From: Asterias amurensis
Lineage: Eukaryota; Echinodermata; Asteroidea; Forcipulatida; Asteriidae
DNA length: 64,000 bases
Assembly: GCF_032118995.1 (NCBI RefSeq)
Contig: NC_092653.1
Span: 24,509,202 to 24,573,201 of the forward strand
Direction: 5' to 3'
The stretch's first letter is position 1, and every line of letters starts with the position of its first letter. Below the pieces are notes generated by a model. It saw only the letters and a list, made by a program, of their open reading frames with translations, did no database searches and was not told where the DNA came from. Position numbers and translations under genes: made by a program. Below, piece by piece: positions 1-14,084 of this stretch.

Positions 1-3000
1 GTACAGCTTAGAAAAAAAATGTCAATATTACGCTCATAACAGTGTACATGTGCTCCATGTACACAGCTTCTCATAGAGATGTTGTTTCTAGCAAGCAATG
101 TTATAATAACAGTTGCAACCCAAGGCCAGTTAGTAGACAATGCTATAACATTGAATCAATAGCCCACTGCAGGCCAGGTGTAAATGATTTATCATCTAAT
201 TCAAGTTCGCTGCACTTTAAGGGTCCAAGCAAAACAGTCTGCATGGTCGATAATAATAATGTTAAATAACCTGACGGCTCTCAAGTGAAAGTACAGTCTA
301 TCATATTTCCAGCGGAGGAATTTAAAGTGGGAATTGAAAGCATATGGTAGGAATATAAACCACTTGAACAACACAAACTAACAGGTACCATTCCAATAGT
401 GAGGTAATTTCTGAAGAGGCCATTCAGAATAATCACAATTTTAATCTTTTTCCAAATTCATTTTAACCCACCACTTTTTAAATATTAACCGACTATTAAA
501 TATCCCCTATGGGTGATGGGACCTCCAGGTGTTATGATCTGTTACTCCAACTGCAAGGGAGAATACATTAGTATTACTCCAAAAATTAGTTACCATAACA
601 ACGTACTTGTTTTTAAAGAGCACTGGGGAGCTGAGTGATGAGTGATATAAACTTTGTCAGAAGACCCGCTCTGATGTAATGAACGTATACTACGTGTCCA
701 CCTATACATTTGAAACTTAGAAAGGCTTCAAGAATGAATCCTTCCTCCTAAGGCATCTGATCTGAAAGCATACATGCTATGCAAGAAGGGTCTTTTCTGT
801 CATTATTTTCTTGCAACTTTCATGACCAATTGGGCCTACCATGGAACTGCCTGCCTCACAGTGTTAACCCTTTTAAGGGTCCATTGGTTTCATTTCCAGA
901 ACTGCAGAACAATATTATTACCAAACACTGAGCCATCTAGCCCTTTATTTGCCGTTACCCTAGTTTGTCAACATCTTTGATGAGCAGGGGGCCAGTCAGA
1001 ACCCATACATGTACATTCATATTATACTGTCATATACTGTACTGTACATAGCGCGGGATCACGCCCGGGTTTCCATACAACCTGAGAAGCCATGGAAGCA
1101 GCAGTTGTATTTTCTTTCATGAATTGACAGGAGCGGAAACCCAATCTGGAGCATAAGGAGAACATCTGACACAAACTGAAGGCGTCTAGCCAAGGATCAC
1201 TGTCTAACCCAATAACACACAAGGCTCGCCTCACCAATTAAACAGATATAGCGGAGTGTCCTTCATACTGCCGAATGTGCGGATAATCCGCTATGTCAAC
1301 ACACTGATAACCCCAATGTAGAAATAAAAATAACCAAGTTTGATTTTATTGACCATATGGACTTAAGGGTTGGTCTGGAAGTAATAGCATTATAGATGGC
1401 AAATAGATAATAAATATGGAGGTGAACAAATACATAATGTTATGTGCCCTTCCTGTTTTTAATTTTTTTGCCATTTCAAAAAGGAAACAAAAACATCTCA
1501 ACCTAAATGAAGAAGAACTGAAATTTAAAGCCCTTTTCACATCACATCACAGCAGTTTAGCTGATGACATCGCTTATTTTTTAGCAAGCTTGTGAACTTT
1601 TGCAAATTTAGACATCAGTGTCTGGACTGTCCAAGATCCCTAGTGAAATTTTCTCAAATAGTATTGGCCCTCTTCAGGTGACAGAAATTTAGCAGGGCTA
1701 CCTACATGTAGGTTATTTTTTTTTAGCAAGGTTGTGTTATTTTGCTACCAGTGTGTAAGGACACTTTTTATTTGGTCCGTCCAAGGTACCTTGTGGAACT
1801 TTCTCAAACATTGTTAAATTTTGTAGCAAGGGACATTGGTTTTTGTAGGCCTCACAAGATCTTGACTTAAAATTGTCAGTTAGCTTAGTCATAATTTTGT
1901 TTGTACATATACTACTTGACAATCGACATCTACATGTTTGGCCATTCATGCTGAAAATATTTCCCAAATTTAGCAATTTGCCTTGGTTGTGTACACTGTG
2001 GAACAGCTGTATGTAAACAAACTCTGATCGTTATGACTGCTAGGTAATGACATAATGACAGCGCGATCTTATTACATCCATCAAAGTTAGTCAGGTGATG
2101 TACAATGTACACCATGTGACAGTTGAAGTCACCTGACATTTGCTAGTTGCTGTGTTTTAGACCTTTCTTTTGCAACGTCACAGCTTGAGTTTTTGCCAAC
2201 CAGGGTCAGAACACTATGGAAAGCCATAATGCAAAGCAAAACCAGATAGCAACAATTTGTAACAAGGTTACACAAATAATTAAAGCAATCTCGAGCTTGT
2301 TGGAAACAAAGCAATCAATCATTGAATGTATTTTTTTTTAATTAAAAGTTTACAGAATTGTTGTATTCGGACACAACATCTGGTAACTCATCAAATATTT
2401 TGCTAACATTCGGCCGCATGACCGCAACCAGTGCGGTTATACCATGATAAACTTTCTATTTCTGTATTCAATAAAGAACTCATTGCAGAAGCAGTTGGCC
2501 TCAGCTAAATCAATATGGATAACACATGGTGATAATTATATTATAGCCAGACAGAATTACTTTAACAGCCACTTCAACAACGTTGAAAAGGCAGCATGAA
2601 ATTTGAAGAATTGGTCCTAAAAATAATCTTGATTCAAATTTATAGAGATGTGATGACATACATGTGTGTGTACTTTCTACGTTTACCAAACTCCCTACAT
2701 TTTCATTTAAAGTGTTGAACAAAGAACAAATCCTCTTATCCTACATGGTATGAATAAAACAAATCTAAATTGATTAATGTAAGATTCACATTAACCTTAA
2801 CGTGTTACAGCATCGCATCCATGTGGAACAAGTTACAGGCCTTGTGATCATTCCAACTAAAGCCTTTGTCCCTGATCAACAATGTTGTCTTTGTCGCCGA
2901 CAGGAAATTAAATCAAGAGGTATCGACCCCCTTTCTAAACTGGTAAACTCAATGGTCCCCTGTTATATTCAGCGGTCCCAGCAACAAAGAATAAGAAGCG

Positions 3001-3578
3001 GTGTACTTAACACAGAGATTTCATCAGACTGATTGGAAATCAATACGTATTAGGGGGCCTACAAAACACCCCCTAGGATTACGGCCTTCTTTAACTGTGC
3101 TTTCTACAGGTCTTTCCGACAGGGTCAGAATGGGCTGCGTAAATGTCATCTAAAAACTTGCCAAAACATTCACAATATATTGGGTGTTATTGTGAGGGCT
3201 AAATACATTGTAGTTAAACACTGAGTTGTTAACTACCAATTATTTTCAAAACATCCGTAGCTCATGAACAACATGGCGTCTCTGCATACATGTACATGTA
3301 CCATGGAGGTAGAAATAGACTTTACGCTCACTGATACTGACAGATACTTAATAAACTTGAGGTACAAACTTGGTCTATGCATGTAGGTACATGTAGGAAT
3401 GGTCAGTCTATGTGGCCCCCTTGAAAGATTAATAATAAGCACTCAGTGTGTACAAAAAATATTCCATCCAAGTTGCTGCACAAAATTGCTTGTCAAAATT
3501 ATTCACGGATTGTTGAATTTATCATGATTCGTCCTAATGCCGACTTCATCAAGCTTTGTAACAATTGTGGATTTTCTA

Positions 3579-3815
3579 TTAAAGGCAGTGGACACTATTG
3601 GTAATTACTCAAAATAATTATCATCATAAAACCTTTCTTGATTACGAGTAATGGGGAGAGGTGATAAGGGTGTTCTTTCTTTCATTATTATCTCGCAACT
3701 TTGACAACCGATTGAGCTCAAATTTTCACAGGTTTGTTATTTTATGCATATGTTGAGATACACCAACTGTGAAGACTAGTCTTTATCAATTACCAATAGT
3801 GTCCAATGTCTTTAA
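3579..3815 (+). repeat. TTAAAGGCAGTGG MITE, copy 1 (internally deleted)
   Basis: A non-autonomous inverted-repeat element. It begins TTAAAGGCAGTGGACACTAT and ends with the near reverse complement (ACCAATAGTGTCCAATGTCTTTAA). Compared with the other four copies it lacks about 150 bp in the middle, including the central hairpin. No coding capacity. Confidence 0.8.
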
Positions 3816-6800
3816 GAACTGAGGCCTACAATATAAACAAATGGTCTCTTTCCTTATTTACAATAACATTGTATCTTCAAACTTGTAGACAAAATATTCC
3901 TTCATGCATGTACTGTACATGTAGGCCCACATGTACAGTGTAGCCTAGATACAGTATTCGTTCTCAATCCTTGAACTTCTCTACTTAAAACACCCTTGAT
4001 ATATTTTAAGTGTTTTTCCATCAAACCCACTGAGTGAAATAGCGAACAGCCATCAGTGTATGTAGAGCACGCATTACATATTCACTGCTATCTGCTTTGA
4101 GGGAGGCAGTTCTAAACATGCTGACCCCTGCCATTTTTCCACATCACATGCCGGGAAAAACACACTTTTTCTGACAGCGAGACTTCATTTCAAGCCGCTC
4201 TCTTCCTGCAGTTCTTTATTAACTCGTTCTCACGTCATCACAGGCCATGGTGATGTCGGTATGCTATCAGCAGTGAGTGAGTGCTATTAAGGTGCCCAAT
4301 TACAAATGCCGATCTACCTTGCTGTAGGAAATATGCAGCCAATGTCATTAGACATGTTTAATGCATGCACTCAGTGCAGGTGAATCAGTTTGGTATTTGT
4401 CGACATTTGAGTCATGATATTCAATATTCAGGGAAGGATCTCGACTAGACTGGTCCCCTGTCCTTTTCCGCATGGAAAAGGGACAGGTACTTGTTTTTAC
4501 GTGTACAAATGAAAAACTGCCTGAGGATTATAAATTACTTTCCTAAGTGAACAAATAAAATATTTAATGTACAAATATTTTACAATTCTTGCTATGTCAC
4601 CTTTTTCCTAAGCATGTCTTTTTCTGCTGTAAAGTGTAGAAGTAATTATTTCAGGAAATATTTCAAGCAAAAATCCAACAATAAAGAAGTTCATTCACGT
4701 GGATGCTCTTGAAGTAGGCCCAACTGTATTTTTCTCATCTCAGATAGTAAGGAACATCTTTCAAACATCCTTGACTTCACTGGAATTATCCCACCGGAAA
4801 CACATCAACAAATGCCGCAAAATGCAATCCCTTTAGTTATGCCAAGCTTGAGACGAACACATCATTAACATTGCTAAGACCATGATCCCATAAATTGAGT
4901 CTTCCTTCCATTGACGGAGAAATAGTTTCCATGAATGAATGTCTCATAGGTTAAATACAGTAGGAGCAGACAGTCAATCATTCACGATTCACACAAACAT
5001 TGGCACCAAGTCAAAATCAGGTGGACACTGGACAGCATCACTCCAGTAACCCATGGATGGCCTACACTTTATTACCATAGTGGTACTTTCTCTATGGTAG
5101 AATGTACAGATGATAGACACAATATGTTTCATGTCTTCACTGCACTGACCGATTTACAACCCAATTAAGCACCGAGTTATCATGAGACCCTGCCCTTGCT
5201 AGGGTCTCTACACAAACCCAATCAGTCCATAGTTAAGTTCTTCAGTACATATATATGTACATGTATTACAATTATGTAAATGTATGCCCATTTATAGTAG
5301 CATTAATGACTTGCATATTTACTTCAAGTGAACACTGGGTTGAAAGGAACAGGAGAACATTTACTCATTATGCTAAAAGCTCAATTTTATAAAGGAAATC
5401 TCAAACAACATGAATAAACCTGAAAACACATAATGATTAATGATTATACACACTCTACATGACTATCAGTCAAAGCAGCGGGTGGGCCATCTTGGGTAAG
5501 CTAATGGTTTAATTCAAAGAAGGTGAGAGTGCACTGCCAACAAACAGGTCTGAAACTCGGATACAAATTTCAGGAGCCTTCAACAAAATGTTGGTTTAGA
5601 TTTCAGTAAATGTATAGTACGTAAGTGCCACACAAAAAGATCAAAGAGCACGGTTTTGTTTCACCTGAAGTATATAAACCCAAGCAGGCATCTTAATTCA
5701 GCTATAAAAGACTGATACTTCCAATCCCTTATAATGCTTTGCGTTTAGACATACACTACTTTTCCTTCTTACTCTTCTGTGTATGACATATTTGACTGTC
5801 ATTAAAAAACAAATCACTTTTCAATACAAAATTCAAGCACAAATTGGAAACAAATCTGATAGTCGGGCGTTAATAGAGTGCCCAGTTCATTCCACCCGAA
5901 TACCTGTACATTAAAAGCAGTCTAACCATGCCGTGTTCATATTACAATATTAGAAGGCTGCAATGAAATTTAAATATTTAGGCCCAGTATAGAGCCCTGG
6001 GGCACCCCAGGAATATGATTCATCCCACATCTCTGCCTATGATCTGTGTACACATTCCCATCTGTACCAAGCGTAAAATTGACCTAGAAGTGAGTGATCA
6101 AGGATTTGTTGTACAAATTTGTAAATGTGAACTTATCCAACATCTTATAGAACCTTGCTTGATGAGGCAAATAAAAGGTTGTAAGAGCAGAAATGTGTCT
6201 GTGTAATCACCTTTTGTTTCTGTAAATTATACTCACAGTGTAATATCTTGAACAGAAACAAACTAATTCTGAACTTGTGTCTGGGAAATAAATGTACCTA
6301 CAATTCTGTTGAATAATGAAGTAAAGTTAATACCCCCACTGACAGATGAGATCAATCTTCTCTTACATATATCTTAATTGTCTAAATAAAAACAGGTGCA
6401 TGTTAAATTGTATCTGGACTTGGGAAGTTTTTTTCTCTCATTTTGATTCTGGTTTTGTAAACAAATTTCAGATCTAGTAAAATTGTTGAGCTTCAAGCCC
6501 TGTAGTCTTATGGATTCCGATTTTCTCTACCAAAAATACTGACTGGTCTTTCTTCTTTGTGCCACTACTGCATCAACCCCGAAACCAAAGTAAACCTAAA
6601 GACGACCACGGTCTAAACTTGTGTATCAAAAATAGCATCCACAGTTTTCAGGAGCAGTTATTTGATCTGTGATGACAAATGGTGTTTTGATAATGCGCAG
6701 TTCTTTGGAGTTTTGTTTCTCTGCCTTTATGAATTGGAATCCATGCATGCATGACGGTGATACAAGCGCGATGGAATGGCTGTGGTCAGCAAATCATCAA

Positions 6801-9334
6801 CTGTCTATTTGAAATGTATTAGTGGTGTCTCAATTGGCATTATTACAAATGAGAAACTAGAACAACTGCCATGGTGCTCACAGACTGTACATAATATGAC
6901 ATGGCAAACTATGTTATCATTGCGGTACCCACTGGGGAATAAAGGATTTAAAATGGATACATGTTACTACATGCTCTACATCATGTGCAATGTAGCATAG
7001 CACAAGTCATGGGTTCGAATCCCACCCACATAATACATGTAACCCAGAAAGTACTAAGTACACGGTGTGTAGTGTTTTAAAAACACACACTGGAGTACAC
7101 TATACATGTACCGTCTGCATAGAAATTTGTTGCTTTAAAATTCTCATTTGGGGCACCTTTAAAAATGTCTGAATCGATATGGCCTGGAGATTCCAACCGA
7201 ACAGCTGTTTGATGAGTACAAAATTATGATCAAAACAATAAAATACTGTATGGTCAATATAACGTAGGATAATGAATGGTCAATGAAAGTGTCCAGTTTT
7301 CTGCATATTTTGGAATGTCAACATGCAACAGCAGTCTGTTACATGCAGGGAGGATCCTCATTTCAACCTAACACCCGTTTGGCGGATGCAGCCATAATGT
7401 AAAACTCAAGACACTTTACTATTAGGTTTGTAGTTGAACCTTGCGGCCCTGACAATCACTCCCAATGCATGCCCCTCCAACAGGCCTCAGCATATGCAGA
7501 GCATCTTGTGGGAATATAAAGATCGAAGGACAGACAGACAGGGGGATTTGTGACGTCTTTAGAGATCGGGAATAATTACTAGTAGGTGTGTGGTGTGTTA
7601 TGTCTACTACACTTTGAAGATGCAGTTAACATCCAAGGAAAGGAAACCACACAAGAAAATTAATTATGAAACTGACAACATCTTTGCCAATCTCAAAGGA
7701 AAGGTATCTGCTCAGTTATCACTCTCAAAATAAATGGCAATAGAAACCTTTGTTGTTTTTTGTAAGAAGCCTGAAGCAGCTTTCAATAGTAAAATTTTAT
7801 AAAGCATTCTGGAAAAAAAACCATTTCACTCAAATGATGTAATGTGACAGCATGTTTGTAAAACAAATTATTAGTTTTTTTGCCCCTAAATACAAATCTG
7901 AGAAACACTTTTCAGATTGTGTTAGATTGTGCTGGAGATTATTTTTCCTGCATCGAACACAACTTTTCATAGTGCTTTGCCAAGCTTTAAAGTTGAGGGT
8001 TAAGTTAAATCAACACTGATTCTCAATCAACTGAGTACATTTACTAAATCTGTTTGAACGAATGGTTCTTTTTGTACAGCCTCCGGCACTGTACTATACA
8101 TTGAAAATCGTCTCATTCAAAAACAGTTTTCTTACTTCAATACCGTCAGATTTACTTCATGACAAATAGTATTTAACCTTTTTTGAGGACAAGGTCAGCG
8201 GTGATAATTAGTGTATTTGCGTAAGGGGGGTTGTTTGCCTCATTGATTTGGCCCTTAGGGCAGGAAATATTGACCTATGGGGTGGTTTTTCTTTTGACGT
8301 TATGGATGAAACGACACAGTGAAAGGTATTCATTGTGTATTTGAGCTCCTAAATAAAGTTCAATACATTGTGACATTTTATTGCAGTGATTTAAAGGCAT
8401 GGAATGCACCTACGCACATGTACAATGTACATGTAATAACAAAAATGTATACGATTTCTGATGGACAAAAATTGTATTGGAGGCTAATTCACAGACACCA
8501 TGGTACAGATGAAGTGTAAAATGCACTATTCTTGTAAAACATGTAGACATTTTATATTACATGTAAACTACAACTGAAGCTCCGAATCTCACACACAAAT
8601 TTCTTCTGACTTCTGTACAAATATGGAAATTCCACAATCACTGAAGAAGAACCGTAAATTTGTGAAAAAATGCCAGGAATGTAAACCTGCATGGAACTAA
8701 TCTACATTTGTAAAAAGAAATACCAATTGCTCTAAGTGTGTTTTGTCCTGTCCTTGCACTATTTTGACAGGCCAGCGTCCACAAGCTTCATATTCCAGAG
8801 TCCAGTATTATTTACAAACAAAATCCTGAGTAGGATTTTGTATAACTCTTTTATTTGCTGGGCTTTTTTAAGTGGACAGTGGCAAAAGCAAACACTATCT
8901 TTGGGGGTCCTTGAGGCTTTGCAAAAGTTGTTTTTTCCTAGGGCATTTTGGATGCGCACAAACAAAGACCACTGTCAAAAAGAGCAGTGAGACAACCACA
9001 CACATCCTGTCCAAATTTAAGGTCATGGATACATCGTACACACAAACATTTGGAATTTGTACTATTATTGGGTTCTTTTGTATTCGATAATGAGACCAAC
9101 CTCACAATGTTTGGGAAGTTTTCATTCGTTTAAAAGCAAATGTTGACATCAACAAATCAACCTTCCTATGCAACAAATAATAAATTAATAAAATCAACGG
9201 GTGAATCAATTAATAAACACTAAATGTGTGAACTTGTTCTTCTATTTCGAATGGTGTCCTTGGTCAATTGTTACTCAACCACAAGTTTTACTGCATGTTG
9301 TACACCATGATGGGTACTTGCTTTGAAGATTGTT

Positions 9335-9545
9335 CTTTAAAAGAACTTGTCTTGCGTTTTATTCTACTGCCCCAGAGTTTTAGAATTTAGGAGACATTTT
9401 AATTAGTTCTAAAAAGAACTGTCCTGCTTATTAAGTACTACCTGGGGAGGTAGCAAATTAGCAACTCGGCCAGGACTACTTTCGCTTTGTTGATTGAGGG
9501 GACTTCTTGTTATTAACTTCACTGCCACAGAGTGAGTTATTTTCT
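9335..9545 (+). repeat. Dispersed repeat (ACCTGGG...GGTAGCAA type), diverged copy
   Basis: It shares the words CTGCTTATTAAGTACTACC, TGGGGAGGTAGCAA and CTCGGCCAGG with the reverse complement of 51040-51110, in the same order, so the two are copies of one dispersed family. Ends are uncertain. Confidence 0.4.
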
Positions 9546-9667
9546 AATTGGAGTCTTACATTACACACAACTTTTTCATCTGAGCTAAAAGTAAAAAGAA
9601 CAACTTGGGGATCTAAATATTTTCCTTAGAAAATCAATCACTTATAACCTGCTTTAAAACCATTTGC

Positions 9668-9850
9668 AGGCCTGATACTTCACGGAGGCAACGAAGGCGA
9701 TTGCCTCCGTGTCCCCTGGTCATTGCCTTGGTGCCCTTGAAATGCTCCAGTACAAATTTGCAATTTCATCATAAGGTGCCCTTTACCAAAAATAAAATGC
9801 CTTGGTGCCCTTGCCCTTTCAAAAACGAAGCATTCAGCCCTGCATTTGCA
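9668..9850 (+). repeat. Dispersed GGTGCCCTTGAAA repeat, copy 1
   Basis: It contains repeated 'ttggtgccctt' words and the block GGTGCCCTTGAAATGCTCCA-gtacaaattt. The same order of words is found at 14085-14215. It starts with a short inverted repeat (CGGAGGCAACGAAGGCGATTGCCTCCG). Confidence 0.5.
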
Positions 9851-10504
9851 TGCAGCTCGTTTGGTTTTTGTATTTAAATTTGGCTTTTTTATATTCATAA
9901 TTTTGCTCTTTAAATTTCAAATAACTTGTCTGATACAGCAGGGGGTACAGAACAACAGCAAAAAACACAAAAAGGAACAGAAACCACTCCACAAAAACCA
10001 CAAAATACATGACCAAGCACATCGAAACTGAGAGTACATTATAGTACAGTACACCTAGTACATGTATCATTTCTAACTGCCTTTCCAACATTCTATCTTC
10101 TCTGTAATTTTACTGTAACATCCGATGTACACGGATTGCGCCATTGCCAATTGCCTTCATGCCTTCAACGTAATATCATGTTCAAAACATGTAACCAAAA
10201 GTTGGCAAATGCTTTGCCATTTATTAACCTTTTCCTCTTGACCCTGAAACAATAGAACTATGATTCCACAAACCCAATTTCTTTAAGTATCGTTCTTGGA
10301 AGGGGGTATTGGATCAGGTTTACCAGTGATTTGTTCAATCTCTCGAAACAAAAACAAGAGTTTTGTCACCGATGAAGAATCTGATGTTTTTGTGAAAAAC
10401 AGTAGTTTGACTGCTAATAGACTGACACACAGTCTGACAGTACTAAAAGTATAACTTGTGCAAAAATCCTAACTTCAACTTAGAAAACATTCCGAACATA
10501 AACC

Positions 10505-10690
10505 CTACCACAGGCCTGTCTCTATAGTCTGAGAATTCATATTTTTAAGCAATAACTTGTATTGTGACTAGAAGCAAGTCTTTCACCTGGGCAAAACTTC
10601 ATATGTTAAGCAGATAATACTAAGCAATATTTTGTCTGTGCTCAGCGAGTTTTGTGCTTGCTTACAGGCTTTATGAAATTGGGTCCAGAT
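10505..10690 (-). repeat. Diverged relative of the CCAATTTCATAGAGCTGC foldback family
   Basis: The right end reads GGCTTTATGAAATTGGGTCC, preceded by runs of 'aagca' and 'ttgctta' words typical of the foldback at 21516-21766. The left end is eroded. The assignment rests on the end motif and the internal AAGCA/TGCTTA words. Confidence 0.35.
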
Positions 10691-11522
10691 GTATTTACTA
10701 CTAGCAATATGGCTTATTGGTTGAATGCCTTCTTGTAAGAATTCCCCTTAGAGAAAATGGTCAATGCTTTCATAAGATACACTCCTGGCGTCTGAAAGTA
10801 CACACCCCAACGAGCAAACCACTCTCCAGCCACAGCGAGTGGTGTCCATAATAATACCAAATTGTCAAAGTATTAATTTCCATCTACACAATGCCAACTT
10901 TGCAGGTAATATTACACTGTGTACTTTGGTTGGATGGGTTTTCTAGCGGATATTAAAACACCATACGACTGGTGGTTTTGGACACGCTTGGGGTAAGAGA
11001 AGGGTATCAGTTATCAATCATCTACAGAATGTATGGGTGGAATATGAATTTGTCTTCCATGAAATTAAATCTTTGTTTTTATGATCTACTGGCAATGTTT
11101 AGCCAGCAATCTGTCTGTTTTAGTAGTCAGCCGCTAGTCTGTCTGTCAGTCAGAGTGTTTGTCTGTCTTCAATCAGAGCCATTTATTGAGAGAGTTGCGT
11201 CAACTTGCGTCTAGAAGCAATTTTCTGTTACGGGGCCAGACAAAACTGCACATTGAGTTGTGCTGCATTTGGAACAAAAATTGTGTCCAGCAACCAGAAA
11301 ACTAGTCCCACACTCTCTCAATACACAGCTCAGTCTTCGTCCTGAAGAACCTGTAAAATATTGTTCACCGGCAAACACTTCAAATCTTAAGGTAGTATTT
11401 ATGCACAAATTACAAACAAGAACAGATTGAAAACGAAAACCACACAAAATACTGCGATTTAAACTATAAAACATAATTATTTTTCTAAGAACTTGAAAAA
11501 GTAAAGCATAGTTTGGACTCAC

Positions 11523-12503
11523 CCTTTCATGAAGTGAGATGAGCACTGCATATTCCAGCATGACCTGAGGTGGAGGTTCTTGTTCCTGTTCAGGCGTGTC
11601 TGTACTTGCATACCCATCAGATCCACGGCCCAGGGTCTGATTCATGTGGTGTTGATGCATGGGTTTTGGAAGCCGAGACCGGCTCACTTTCCGAGTTCGT
11701 ACCGGGACGGCTGGAGCACTGCTTTGAGTATCATTCAAGCTCGTCAGATCAGGTGAGTCTGATCTTTGAGAGTCCATCTCATGGTCTGCATCGGAGCCCG
11801 ATTCAAGCTCTCGATCAACGTCTGTTGTGGTGGCAGAGCTGGTGGGAGAAGCTGGTTCAATTGAAGGCTCTGAATCTGGCTCGGATTGGGTGCTTAACTG
11901 TGAGTTTAACGCCAATAAACCGGCATTAATCTCGCGTTCAATGTCCTCCTCAAACTGCACCAAGAGAGGGACAGGCATCCCCACCTTGCCCCCTCGCCGT
12001 GCCACCTCAAGAAGGCACAGAATGAAACTCCTCTCGTTCTTCCTGAGAACAAGATCATCCGACTCGAAGAGTAGAACATCTTTGATGTTAAGAGAGTGAC
12101 GACACCAAGAGATGAAGTTACTTATGTTATCCCTCGCATTGAAAGATCCTTCCTTAGCGTCCACCCTAAATTTGATGTCATTGTCATTAATAACCATGTC
12201 CTTTTCGTTAAGTCCATGCATTTGCCGATACTCGATGGCAACCCTTCGCATGTTGTTGGCATGCTGGCAGAGAACCGAGCCATTCTCAAGCTTCTCGTAA
12301 AAGTTCTCTGGGATGATGTCAATGGTGTAGAGATTATTGAGCCACTCGGCAAGGTCCTCCACCATAGCATACAGGTACTCATCTTGTGTTTTGAATGGTT
12401 TGATGTTAGTCGCTTCCCATTTGGTCTCGTAGCGAGCGTCGTAAGGATCTTCAAAGTCGGGAGTGCGTGAGCCATCCCGACCAAGACGCTGAAGTGAGTT
12501 CAT
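11523..12503 (-). CDS. gas2l1: GAS2-like protein (GAS2L1/2 type), first coding exon with calponin-homology domain
   Basis: Growth-arrest-specific-2-like proteins link actin filaments (through a CH domain) to microtubules (through a GAR domain and tail) in the cytoplasm. This single exon codes for 327 residues from ATG at 12503. The CH-type domain spans about residues 38-175, with the family motifs EDLAEWLNNLY, ENGSVLCQHANN, GSFNARDNISNFISWCR, FESDDLVLRKNE and CLLEVARRGGKVGMPVPLLVQFEEDIERE. The last two match GAS2L1/GAS2L2 better than GAS2 itself. An acidic Ser/Pro/Thr-rich linker follows (about 205-275), then a basic patch (RTRKVSRSRLPKP). The exon ends phase 0 at LHER before GTGAGT. The open frame past the donor to 11211 reads into intron. 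The GAR domain is not in the window, so the gene is incomplete. The exact GAS2L member is uncertain. Confidence 0.85.
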
Positions 12504-12530
12504 TCTTCAAAAGTTAAACTCAGAGACGTC
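12504..12530 (-). other. Possible 5' UTR part of the GAS2L exon with splice acceptor
   Basis: Upstream of the GAS2L start the minus strand reads ...GGACTATAG|GACGTCTCTGAG. The AG at 12531-12532 could be a 3' splice site joining to an upstream non-coding exon. The pyrimidine tract is weak, so this is tentative. Confidence 0.2.
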
Positions 12531-13435
12531 CTATAGTCCTGCTGTGTTTAAGTAGATTCTTCAATCAATCTAAGAACTACGTTCACTTTATCCTTCACAG
12601 ATATTCCCTTAAGATGGCATGTGCACTCCTTAAGAATTGTGTTTCCAAATTTTGTATAGATTGATTGGCTTTGTTACTTGGTATACAGCTTGGTAATTGA
12701 AGCCAGCATCTCAGGAACACATTGCTGTCCACTCATGGTTGAAGACACACCTTGGTGCTGATCATATGTGAACCAGCAGACTTACATTACACACATCATA
12801 GGCCTATCTCTTCAATAATCTCATCTCAGTAGCAATGACACTAGAAAACCCATAGAATCAACCAAACATGTGAGTGCTATCCATAAAAGCTCCAGTGAAG
12901 TCTCCACAACAAAAGGATTAGACAAAGTGCCAAGGTGGATGAGCAGAAATCTAATTAAAAGCTGTGAGATGTGATGCACACAAACAAAATCAATCGACTG
13001 CGACAAACCTTCCAATAATGGTGTTTCCTACTGATGCCAAGCATGGACTTACAGGGGTGCTCAATGAATGGGTGTTGTTGATCACGGTTTTCTGTGCAGT
13101 GTGAAGATGCACCCACCAAACAAAAAAGGTATCCACATGTGGTCAAGTGGGTACAAACAGGGTCATAGAGAACACCCAATTAGACCCAAAGGTTGCCTTG
13201 GTGAGCTTTTATCCTAACTTGGAGAGGTATGTGGAGGGGTTTATGTCAACTCTAACTGCGACATATTAGACACACAACCTATGGATCAAAAACCAATAAC
13301 CAATTAATGCCTGAAATCGATATCGGGTTGACTCTACAAATAAAACTGGAAAGCTACCTTTGTACTCAAATTGATAGATTTGGTAAATAAATAAATTGTT
13401 TACCAATACCCAAAACTGTAACCATGAGATTATCA

Positions 13436-13501
13436 GGGTCACCACAGTTTGAAGTCGAAAGTATACTTGGGTCACCACAGTTTGAAGTCGAAAGTACACT
13501 T
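13436..13501. repeat. 33-bp tandem duplication
   Basis: Two adjacent copies, 33 bp apart, of a unit beginning GGGTCACCACAGTTTGAAGT and ending ACTT. They differ at about one base (GTATACTT and GTACACTT). Confidence 0.85.
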
Positions 13502-13617
13502 GTCAGGAATATCAGTTTGATACATATCAGTCAGCCCTTTAATGCGTTGTCATCTCAAACAAATGCAAAAGTTCTTCCTACATCCTTTCAAAACTAAGTG
13601 ATTCCACTCAACTCACG

Positions 13618-13815
13618 CTTTGGTTCTCGTAGGAGCAGGCAGTTGGCAGCTGATTTATATGTTTTCCAACTGCCAACTTATTCACAGATCTTTAGCTATT
13701 TCACTCTCATATTATGAACTTGTAGGGCAGGCAGTAAGCAGTTTGTGTGTTTTCCAATTGGCAACTCTTCCACTGAACTTAGCAATTCCACTCTCATATT
13801 TTGAACTTTTAAGGG
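13618..13815. repeat. Diverged ~100-bp tandem duplication
   Basis: Two units share, in order, a 'gcaggcagt' word, 'tgttttccaa', 'tgccaact' or 'ggcaactc', and CACTCTCATATT-tgaactt. The period is about 100-108 bp with small indels. Confidence 0.65.
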
Positions 13816-14084
13816 CGGGGAGTCGGTGATGTCATTAAAACAGTAAATGATTGGATCCTCATTAGATTTTGCCGACGCCAAGGTAGGGGTACAGCCCTTC
13901 CTAACAGATTATGTTCACTCCCTGTGACTGAACTAACATCCTATACCGGCACAGGGAGACACTGTGGTCCGATTCAGTCAATTTGAATCATCATTCATCA
14001 CAATGAATCATTATTAAGAAAACAAGCTTGAAAGAAACCATTAAAACAATATCAAACCTCAAAATAATCCAGGCATCCACAGCA

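Larger units (their letters stand above)
1..11522. other. Long stretch without a recognisable exon; probable GAS2L intron or 3' part
   Basis: I find no exon with family similarity on either strand here. Open frames are short, lack splice context and resemble no family. The stretch follows (in minus-strand sense) a clean GTGAG donor at the end of the GAS2-like coding exon, so at least part of it should be intron. The GAR domain expected in GAS2-like proteins was not seen, so it may lie beyond the left edge. The region is AT-rich and scattered with the palindromic word ACATGTACATGT and relatives (near 3287, 3900, 5250 and 8415). It also holds dispersed repeats listed separately. Confidence 0.5.

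Noticed and set aside
8736-8990. 84-residue plus-strand frame with an overlapping minus frame
   Set aside because: No recognisable domain, no splice context and no similarity to the GAR domain I was looking for.
11570-12470. Plus-strand open frames opposite the GAS2L exon
   Set aside because: Shadows of a well-conserved minus-strand CH-domain exon; no similarity of their own.
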